Below, piece after piece: positions 58,427-64,000 of a stretch of 64,000 nt of DNA. Under the pieces are notes generated by a model. That model had not been told where the DNA came from and did no database searches. It saw only the letters and a list, made by a program, of their open reading frames with translations. Position numbers and translations under genes: made by a program. Positions within the stretch are counted from its first letter, which is position 1. The number at the start of each line of letters is the position of its first letter. Origin of the DNA: Lawsonibacter faecis (lineage in GTDB: Bacteria; Bacillota; Clostridia; Oscillospirales; Oscillospiraceae); assembly GCF_014287675.1 (NCBI RefSeq), contig NZ_JACOPQ010000005.1, forward strand, positions 62,001 to 126,000, written 5' to 3'.

Positions 58427-59149
58427 TTGGAAATTTCAGTCGCGGCCCAGGCCGTCTCGCTGGCGGGCGCCCTGGCGCTGGGGGTGGCGGTGGGCCTGCT
58501 GTACGACCTGTTTCGCATTCTGCGGGTGCGCATCCCCTGGCGGGTTATGGGCGGCTTCCTGGACCTGGTGTTCTGGCTGCTGGTGACGGCGGCCCTCTTC
58601 GTCTACACCGTGGCCGTGGGGGACGGGCGGGTGCGCTTTTTTCTGGTGGCCGCCATCCTGGGCGGAGCCGTGGCCTACTTTCTGCTTCTCAGCCGCTGGG
58701 CCCTCAAGCTGGGCTATCTTTTCGCCGACCTTTTGGGCTTTTTGTGGCGGCTGCTCACCCTTCCGGTCACAGGCCTTTTGGCAATCTGTAAAAAAATAAA
58801 AAAAATTGCGAAAAATCACTTTCATTACGTCCGGAAATGGTATAGAATAAGGCAGATACCCAAGGAGATGGAGACTGGGAAGCGAGGGGGGACCGGGCGT
58901 GAAGATCAAAAAGGCGGGGCTGCTGACCAAAATCGTGGTGCTCGCGCTGCTCATCGGCCTGTCCATCACCCTGCTGGATCTGCGCAGCCAGCTTCAGGAC
59001 GCGCAGAGCCAGAAGGACGCCCTGACGGCTCAGGTGAACGCCCAGACCCAGGTGAACGCCGACCTGTCCGACGCCGTGGACAACAGCGACGATCCCGCAC
59101 GGCAGATGGACATCGGACGGACCGATCTGGGCCTGGTGGTCCCCGGTGA
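58427..59149 (+). CDS. yabQ: Sporulation protein YabQ, unusually extended
   Basis: A spore cortex membrane protein. Four membrane helices (about 10-30, 40-65, 68-90, 95-120) are followed by a basic tail (KKIKKIAKNHFHYVRKWYRI). The reading frame then continues for about 84 codons over the start of the divIC gene, and that extra Arg/Gly/Pro-rich stretch resembles an out-of-frame translation. So either the annotated 240 residues are real, or the true stop near 58890 was lost by mutation or a base error. The start is TTG 58427, 12 bp after yabP, with AAGGGGGCC upstream. Confidence 0.82.
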   Translation: MEISVAAQAVSLAGALALGVAVGLLYDLFRILRVRIPWRVMGGFLDLVFWLLVTAALFVYTVAVGDGRVRFFLVAAILGGAVAYFLLLSRWALKLGYLFADLLGFLWRLLTLPVTGLLAICKKIKKIAKNHFHYVRKWYRIRQIPKEMETGKRGGTGREDQKGGAADQNRGARAAHRPVHHPAGSAQPASGRAEPEGRPDGSGERPDPGERRPVRRRGQQRRSRTADGHRTDRSGPGGPR

Positions 59150-59174
59150 GAAGATTCTCAAGATCACCGAGTAA
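58899..59174 (+). CDS. divIC: Septum formation initiator (DivIC/FtsB family)
   Basis: A 91-residue bitopic membrane protein of the divisome: a membrane helix (about 10-28) and an external coiled coil (LLDLRSQLQDAQSQKDALTAQV), closing with GLVVPGEKILKI. In Firmicutes DivIC works with FtsL and DivIB. GTG 58899 with GAGGGGGG upstream. It lies in a different frame over the end of the extended yabQ. Its place after yabQ is conserved in clostridia. Confidence 0.9.
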   Translation: MKIKKAGLLTKIVVLALLIGLSITLLDLRSQLQDAQSQKDALTAQVNAQTQVNADLSDAVDNSDDPARQMDIGRTDLGLVVPGEKILKITE

Positions 59175-59224
59175 ACCCGTTCTCCCCCCGTGTGGTGAAT
59201 TTTGAAGGAGGATTTTTCGGTCAG

Positions 59225-59683
59225 ATGGAGTTTGGTGTTGGTTCTATCCTGGAGGGAAAAGTCACAGGCATTACAAAGTTCGGCGCGTTCGTCTCGCTGC
59301 CGGAGAACAAGTCCGGCCTTGTACACATTTCCGAGATCGCCTATTCCTATGTGAATGACGTCGCGGAGCATCTCAGCGTGGGACAGGAGGTCAAGGTCAA
59401 GGTCATCGGCATCGACGAGAACGGACGGATTAACCTCTCCATCAAGAAGGCCATGGATCCTCCCCCCCGCCCGGCGGGTCAGGGACGTCCCCCCATGGGC
59501 GGCCAGCGGTCCGGCGGCGGCAGACCCGGCGGCGGCTTCAGCCGCGGTCCGGCGGCTCCCAAGGAGCCCGCCACCTTTGAGGATCGTCTCAAGATGTTTA
59601 TGCAGTCCTCGGACTCCAAGCAGTCCGAGCTGCGCCAGTCTGAGCGCCGGGGCGGCAACCGCCGCGGCGGCGGGCGGAAATAA
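59225..59683 (+). CDS. S1-domain RNA-binding protein (YabR-like)
   Basis: A 152-residue protein with one S1 domain (about 1-75: GSILEGKVTGITKFGAFVSLPENKSGLVHISEIA, quoted in part) and an Arg/Gly/Pro tail with a short helix (FEDRLKMFMQSS). It resembles the YabR/general stress protein 13 group that follows divIC in many clostridia. It probably binds RNA or ribosomes. ATG 59225 has AAGGAGGA about 14 nt upstream, which is long; GTG 59192 is the alternative. Confidence 0.85.
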   Translation: MEFGVGSILEGKVTGITKFGAFVSLPENKSGLVHISEIAYSYVNDVAEHLSVGQEVKVKVIGIDENGRINLSIKKAMDPPPRPAGQGRPPMGGQRSGGGRPGGGFSRGPAAPKEPATFEDRLKMFMQSSDSKQSELRQSERRGGNRRGGGRK

Positions 59684-60006
59684 GGTTCATTCCGGATTGC
59701 GCGGCCTCAGGGCCGCGCAATCGTTTTATGCGGAGGCTAACCGGCGTCCCCGGTGCGCCGCGCACGCAGCCTCACACCGCAGAGGCGGCGCACGGCTCGT
59801 CCCCTGCCGGGCGTAAAAAAAGAGCGCCCCTCTTCGGGGCGCCCAAGGTAGTGTGCGCGGGAGAATGGAATGAACCCTGCCCGGCGAGGACGCCGGACAA
59901 GCGCGGGAAGAAATGGAACTGCGCATATTGGATGAGCTGCAAGCATAATATACTATATTTTCCTGTATTTGTCAAATAGAACTTTTGTCGAAAGGTGCGA
60001 TCTTCT
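59684..60006. other. Gap between the S1 gene and the amidohydrolase
   Basis: No gene. It contains the S1 gene terminator, then a hairpin GAGCGCCCC/GGGGCGCC near 59821-59849 that ends in a T run only on the minus strand, where no gene precedes it. Confidence 0.55.
59695..59727 (+). terminator. Terminator of the yabP-S1 operon
   Basis: GATTGCGCGGCC and complement with TCAG loop, followed by GTTTT. Confidence 0.85.
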
Positions 60007-61164
60007 ATGTTAATCCAAAACGGCGTCGTCCACACCATGGAGGGCTTTGTCATTGAAAACGGCTTTGTGGCCGCCCGGGACGGCAAAATCACTGCCGTCG
60101 GCCCCATGTCCGCCCTGCCCGTGGGGGCGGACGGTCCGGTGATTGACGCGGCCGGGGGCCACATTGTCCCTGGTTTTGTGGACGCGCACTGCCACCTGGG
60201 TATGTTTGGCAACGGCCTGGGCTTTGAGGCCGACGACGGCAACGAGTCCACCGACCCCTGCACCCCGCACCTGCGGGCCATCGACGCGGTGAACCCCCTG
60301 GACCGATACTTTCAGGAGGCCCGGGAGGGGGGCGTGACCACCGTTCTCACCGGTCCCGGCAGCGCCAACCCCATCGCCGGGCAGTTCGCCGCCCTCAAGA
60401 CCGACGGCCGCTGGGTGGACGAGATGATCCTGCGCGCCCCGGTCTCCATGAAGTTCGCCCTGGGTGAGAACCCCAAGAGCGTCTACAACGAGCGGAAGGA
60501 GGCCCCAGTCACCCGCATGGCCACCGCCGCCATCATCCGGGAGAATCTCTCCAAGGCGCTGGAGTACATGGATAAGCAGTCCAAGGCGGAGAACGACCCG
60601 GACATGGATATGCCCGACTTCGACGCCAAGCTGGAGGCGCTGGTGGGCGTACTGCGTGGGGAGCTTCCCGTCCACTGCCATGCCCACCGGGCGGACGACA
60701 TCGCCACCGCCGTGCGCATCTGCCGGGAGTTCGGCCTGCGCCTGGTGGTGGTCCACGGAACCGAGGGGCACCTCATCTCCGAGCTGCTGGCCCGGGAAAA
60801 TATACCGGTCATCACAGGGCCCTGCCTCACCGACCGCTGCAAACCGGAGCTCATGAACCAGACCATAGAGAACCCGGCCCTCCTGTCCAGAGCGGGGGTG
60901 AAGGTGGCCATCTGTACCGACCACCCGGAGACCCCCATCCAGTACCTCCCCCTCTGCGCCGCCATCGCGGTCCGGGCCGGGATGGACGAGGAGGAGGCCC
61001 TGGCCGCCATCACCATCAACCCCGCCGTGATTGCGGGTCTGGAAAAGCGCGTGGGCTCCCTGGCCGTGGGTAAGGACGCCGACGTGGTGGTCACCAGCCG
61101 CCACCCCCTGGACTGGAAGAGCCGGGTGGAGGCCGTGTTCATCGGGGGAAAGCAGGTAAAATAG
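60007..61164 (+). CDS. Amidohydrolase, imidazolonepropionase-like
   Basis: A 385-residue metal-dependent hydrolase of the amidohydrolase superfamily. The metal site has VDAHCHLG near residue 60, a His in VHCHAHRADD (about 222-226), HGTEGH (about 248) and Asp in CTDHPETP (about 300). A composite beta-sandwich is formed by both ends (VENGFVAARDGKITAVG; VGKDADVVVTSRHPL). Substrate is unknown; homologues in gut clostridia are annotated only as amidohydrolase. ATG 60007 with CGAAAGGTG upstream; ATG 59995 is less likely. Confidence 0.9.
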   Translation: MLIQNGVVHTMEGFVIENGFVAARDGKITAVGPMSALPVGADGPVIDAAGGHIVPGFVDAHCHLGMFGNGLGFEADDGNESTDPCTPHLRAIDAVNPLDRYFQEAREGGVTTVLTGPGSANPIAGQFAALKTDGRWVDEMILRAPVSMKFALGENPKSVYNERKEAPVTRMATAAIIRENLSKALEYMDKQSKAENDPDMDMPDFDAKLEALVGVLRGELPVHCHAHRADDIATAVRICREFGLRLVVVHGTEGHLISELLARENIPVITGPCLTDRCKPELMNQTIENPALLSRAGVKVAICTDHPETPIQYLPLCAAIAVRAGMDEEEALAAITINPAVIAGLEKRVGSLAVGKDADVVVTSRHPLDWKSRVEAVFIGGKQVK

Positions 61165-61329
61165 TCACACGGCAGGCCCTCAGGCGGGCAGCGCCTACGC
61201 CGCCGCCGGGGGCCGGGCAATATGGGCTTCAAAGGGCATCGAAAAGCCGCCTGCAGCGCTCTGCTGTCAGTACCGCCCGGCTGTTTCCCCTTTGTCCGCT
61301 CACTTTTACCTTTGTGGAGGGACGTCCTG

Positions 61330-62172
61330 ATGCGTGAGATTGCCTATTCTGAAATTGCGGACGCGGTGTGCGGGCTGTGCATTGAGGCCAACACCATTCT
61401 CCCGGCGGACCTGCGCTGCGCCATCGAGGGCGCACGGGCGGCAGAGGCGTCCCCCGTGGGCCGCGCCATTCTGGGCGACCTGGTGGAGAACTATACCTTT
61501 GCCGCCGAAAAAGGCCTCCCCATCTGCCAGGACACGGGCATGGCGGTGGTCTTTGCGCAGCTGGGCCAGGAGGTCCACATCACCGGCGGACTGCTGGAGG
61601 ACGCGGTGAACGAGGGGGTGGCCAGGGGCTATGCGGTGGGCCGCCTCCGCTGCTCGGTGGTGGGAGACCCCCTGCGGCGGGAGAACACTGGGGACAACAC
61701 CCCCGCAGTCCTCCATCTGCAGCTGGCGGCGGGGGACAAGCTGCGCCTCACCGTGGCCCCCAAGGGCTTCGGCAGCGAGAACATGACCGCCCTCAAGATG
61801 CTCAACCCCTCGGCGGGGCGGGAGGACATCTTGGACTTCATCGTGGACGCCGTCTCCCGGGCGGGGTCCAACCCCTGCCCGCCGGTGGTGGTGGGGGTGG
61901 GCCTGGGCGGCACGTCGGAGCACGCTGCCCTGCTGGCAAAGACCGCCCTGCTGCGCCCGGTGGGCGGGCGCAGCGGCGACCCCTTCTACGCCGCCCTGGA
62001 GGCCGAGGCCCTGGAGCGCATCAACGCCTTGGGCATCGGCCCCCAGGGGCTGGGCGGGTCCACCACCGCGCTGTCGGTATGCATCCTGCCCGCCCCCACC
62101 CACATCGCGGGCCTGCCCTGCTGCGTCAACCTGGGCTGCCATGTGACCCGGCACGCCTCCGCTCTTTTGTAG
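61330..62172 (+). CDS. Class I fumarate hydratase, alpha subunit
   Basis: A 280-residue iron-sulfur lyase subunit (fumarase/tartrate dehydratase alpha). Cluster cysteines appear in PICQDTGMAVVF, GLGGTSEHAALLAK and NLGCHVTRHAS. It hydrates fumarate to malate, or acts on tartrate, together with a beta subunit. No beta-subunit gene is adjacent: the next gene is HPF. ATG with TGGAGGGACG upstream. The subunit may pair with a distant beta gene. Confidence 0.92.
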   Translation: MREIAYSEIADAVCGLCIEANTILPADLRCAIEGARAAEASPVGRAILGDLVENYTFAAEKGLPICQDTGMAVVFAQLGQEVHITGGLLEDAVNEGVARGYAVGRLRCSVVGDPLRRENTGDNTPAVLHLQLAAGDKLRLTVAPKGFGSENMTALKMLNPSAGREDILDFIVDAVSRAGSNPCPPVVVGVGLGGTSEHAALLAKTALLRPVGGRSGDPFYAALEAEALERINALGIGPQGLGGSTTALSVCILPAPTHIAGLPCCVNLGCHVTRHASALL

Positions 62173-62214
62173 GAAAAATTCACAAAATACTGTGGCTTTT
62201 CCTGTATAGTGTGG

Positions 62215-62220
62215 TATAAT
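62215..62220 (+). promoter_or_regulatory. Extended -10 promoter of hpf
   Basis: TGGTATAAT (hexamer 62215-62220) about 75 bp before the start; no good -35. Confidence 0.65.
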
Positions 62221-62294
62221 TGAGACAAGGAGGACGTTTTACCGTCCCCCTACCACGACAGTCCTCCCCGGAGGACGAAAGGAGCGAAGCGCTT

Positions 62295-62834
62295 ATGAAG
62301 TTCGTGTTCACAGACAAGAAGGTCAACCTGCCTAACAAGGTCCATGCCTACGCTGAGAAAAAGGTGGGCAAATTAGACCGTTATTTTAAGGCGGACGCGG
62401 AGGCCGCCATCGTCTTCAGTGTGGAGAAGGACCGCAACCAGGTGGAGGTCACCGTCCGCAGCGGCGGCACCGTCTACCGCGTGAGCGAGAGCACCTCTGA
62501 TATGTTCGCCTCCATCGACGCCGCCGTCTCCTCCATCGAGCGCCAGATTCGCAAGAACAAGGCCCGCCTGGAGAAGCGCCTGCGGGAGAACGCCTTTGAG
62601 CGCACGGTGGATGAGCAGTCCTCCTTCGTCCCCGACGAGCCCGAGGAGGAGTTCAAGGTGGTCCGCACCAAGAAGTTCCCCATCCGCCCCATGAGCGTGG
62701 AGGAGGCCATTCTCCAGATGAATCTGGTGGACCACACCTTCTTTGCCTTCCGGGACGCCGACGCCGACGGCGCGTTCGCCGTGGTCTACAGGCGCAACGA
62801 CGGCGGTTACGGCCTGATTGCCGACGAGCAGTAA
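62295..62834 (+). CDS. hpf: Ribosome hibernation-promoting factor, long form
   Basis: A 179-residue protein that pairs ribosomes into inactive 100S dimers in stationary phase. The N-terminal YfiA/HPF domain (about 1-100: KVNLPNKVHAYAEKKVGKLDRYF) is followed by a linker and the C-terminal dimerisation domain (KFPIRPMSVEEAILQMNLVDHTFFAFRDADA, quoted in part) that marks the long form. ATG with GAAAGGAGCG upstream. Own promoter and terminator. Confidence 0.95.
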   Translation: MKFVFTDKKVNLPNKVHAYAEKKVGKLDRYFKADAEAAIVFSVEKDRNQVEVTVRSGGTVYRVSESTSDMFASIDAAVSSIERQIRKNKARLEKRLRENAFERTVDEQSSFVPDEPEEEFKVVRTKKFPIRPMSVEEAILQMNLVDHTFFAFRDADADGAFAVVYRRNDGGYGLIADEQ

Positions 62835-62842
62835 GCAAATTT

Positions 62843-62882
62843 AACCCCCGGGGCCGTCCAGTGGACGGCCCCGGGGGTTTTA
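62843..62882. terminator. Bidirectional terminator after hpf
   Basis: AACCCCCGGGGCCGTCCA and complement with a T run. Confidence 0.92.
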
Positions 62883-62897
62883 TGGTCTATAGGCCTT

Positions 62898-63995
62898 TTA
62901 CGGCGTGGGTACGGGCAGCCCCTCGCACATCTCCAGCCCCAGGCCCAGCATCTGGGCCATCTCTGCGGGGGTGACGCCCTTGACGCTGTAGTGGGCCACC
63001 AGCCCGTCGGGGTAGAGTACGGTGAAATTGCCGCGGTAGCCCGAGATGTCCCCCGCATCGCTGTCCGCATAGGTAAGCCGGGCCTCAATGACGTCCAGGG
63101 TCAGGTCCTCGTAGCGGAAGACCGGGTCCTGAAAGCCGCCGAACATCACCTCGTCGGGCACGCTGTCGCAGTACGGGATGGTGTAGAGCCTCTGATCGTA
63201 GTACTTCTTATCGTCCGTGTCCATCACCGCCGCCTCCTCAAAGGGCCGCTGGACGGTGATGCTGATGTGCGTGTAGTACCCCTCCCACCAGAGGGATAGG
63301 TAGTCCCGGTTCTGCCCCAGCTCCCGGCTTGCGCCGCCGAAGGTGAAGCCGTCGGGGATATCCGACGGGACATGGAGGCCCAGCTCCGGCTCCGCCCGGG
63401 CCTCGTCCAGGGTCAGGTTCTCGCTGCGCCACTCCGGGATGTCCCCGCCCCAGGTCAGCAGCCCGTCCAGGCAGAGGGCCCCGTCCGCCCTGGCAAAGGT
63501 GTTGGCAGCGGCGTCGGCCAGCATTGCCGCCTGCTCCTCGTCCACATTGCTGGCTTGAAAGCGGACGCCCACGCCGCCGGCCAGCAGCACGGTTTTATAG
63601 ACATAGCCCAGCGCGCCGCTGTCGTCCCAGCCGTACCGGCCGCTGTTGCTGCCGAAGACCTGAATACCGTTTATTTCGGTGCTCTTCTGATTCACATCCA
63701 CCGCGCAGTCCTCCGGCACGCCGCCGGGCTTGGCGGTGAGGGAGAAGGAATTGCGCCCGTCCTCCCGGCTCACGCCGCTCAGCTCCACCCGCCAGAGGTT
63801 TCCCATCCCGTCGTAGACGGCCCGTCCGGTCACGTCGTAGCCGTCCCAGGAGAGGGTCCAGGGGACGGCCGACCCGTCCGCGCCGGCGAGCATGGCCGCC
63901 ATCTGCTCCCGGGTGAGGGCTTCCTCAAACCAGCCCTTCGGCATGGCAATGGAGGCGGCTATCTCCGGGAGGCTGTCATACTCCACGGAGATCAA
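62898..63995 (-). CDS. Hypothetical protein (5' end beyond the window)
   Basis: At least 365 residues; the frame runs off the window edge, so the true start is unknown. Two similar beta-rich halves are visible: SMPKGW-like segments (IAMPKGWFEEALTREQM; LHVPSDIPDGFTFGGASREL) and repeated surveys of Trp/Tyr. The C-terminal DISGYRGNFTVLYPDGLVAHYSVKGV resembles the DUF4367-type domains found after anti-sigma factors, but this is only an impression. No membrane helix is seen in the visible part. Probably extracytoplasmic. Confidence 0.6.
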   Translation of the reverse strand: MISVEYDSLPEIAASIAMPKGWFEEALTREQMAAMLAGADGSAVPWTLSWDGYDVTGRAVYDGMGNLWRVELSGVSREDGRNSFSLTAKPGGVPEDCAVDVNQKSTEINGIQVFGSNSGRYGWDDSGALGYVYKTVLLAGGVGVRFQASNVDEEQAAMLADAAANTFARADGALCLDGLLTWGGDIPEWRSENLTLDEARAEPELGLHVPSDIPDGFTFGGASRELGQNRDYLSLWWEGYYTHISITVQRPFEEAAVMDTDDKKYYDQRLYTIPYCDSVPDEVMFGGFQDPVFRYEDLTLDVIEARLTYADSDAGDISGYRGNFTVLYPDGLVAHYSVKGVTPAEMAQMLGLGLEMCEGLPVPTP

Positions 63996-64000
63996 GGCGA

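Overview
The window looks like a GC-rich spore-forming Clostridia chromosome, most likely an Oscillospirales gut bacterium of the Flavonifractor / Pseudoflavonifractor / Lawsonibacter / Oscillibacter type. The genus is an inference from gene content and base composition. Supporting signs are the yabP-yabQ-divIC-S1 sporulation/division cluster, RNase J, class II (B12) ribonucleotide reductase, BirA-controlled BioY, BlaI/M56 regulation, the DUF6323/DUF6179 pair and consistent AGGAGG ribosome binding sites. No phage, plasmid, CRISPR, transposase, rRNA or tRNA gene was recognised.

Layout. 1-7.1 kb: end of rpiB, DUF6179/DUF6323 pair, a palindrome-bounded intergenic block, nrdJ with two NrdR boxes, a CPBP protease and an XpaC-like protein. 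7.4-19 kb: VanW protein, DUF2461, polysaccharide deacetylase, SpoVK-like AAA ATPase, a zinc-ribbon/Ig-like membrane protein, RNase J and a nucleotidyltransferase/pseudo-phosphomannomutase. 19-26 kb: QueG-like Fe-S protein, DUF1653, ArsC-like protein, an acetyltransferase behind a leader-peptide attenuator, a two-component system, a WYL regulator and an LD-carboxypeptidase/NlpC pair. 26-34.6 kb: an unknown gene, a TetR/SDR divergent pair, BlaI/M56-DUF4097, and TetR/PaaK-like. 35-41.6 kb: the glycolytic operon trmL-pgk-tpiA-gpmI-eno on the minus strand. 42-49.5 kb: proBA, small proteins, gap, an orphan kinase and a CDF transporter. 49.5-56 kb: 141-bp tandem repeats, a PhoP-type two-component system with HtrA, and a P-type ATPase. 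56-64 kb: birA/bioY, yabP-yabQ-divIC-S1, an amidohydrolase, a lone fumarase alpha subunit, HPF and a partial unknown.

The most unusual feature is in the glycolytic operon. The last 50-79 bp of tpiA, gpmI and eno are each repeated downstream of the intact gene, and the similarity stops exactly at the stop codon. Between the two copies lies a 127-154 bp insert with three hairpins whose stems differ in sequence but keep pairing; gpmI carries two such units in tandem. For eno the displaced 3' end still sits next to what appears to be the original terminator, so the unit seems to have replaced the gene end and pushed the old one downstream. No enzyme that could move these units is present in the window.

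A second notable system is upstream of the acetyltransferase at 20.9 kb: a strong promoter, a 16-codon leader ORF, and a terminator whose 5' arm shares a 7-base motif with the leader ribosome binding site. A complementary motif inside the leader ORF could pair with either, which is a plausible ribosome-controlled attenuator.
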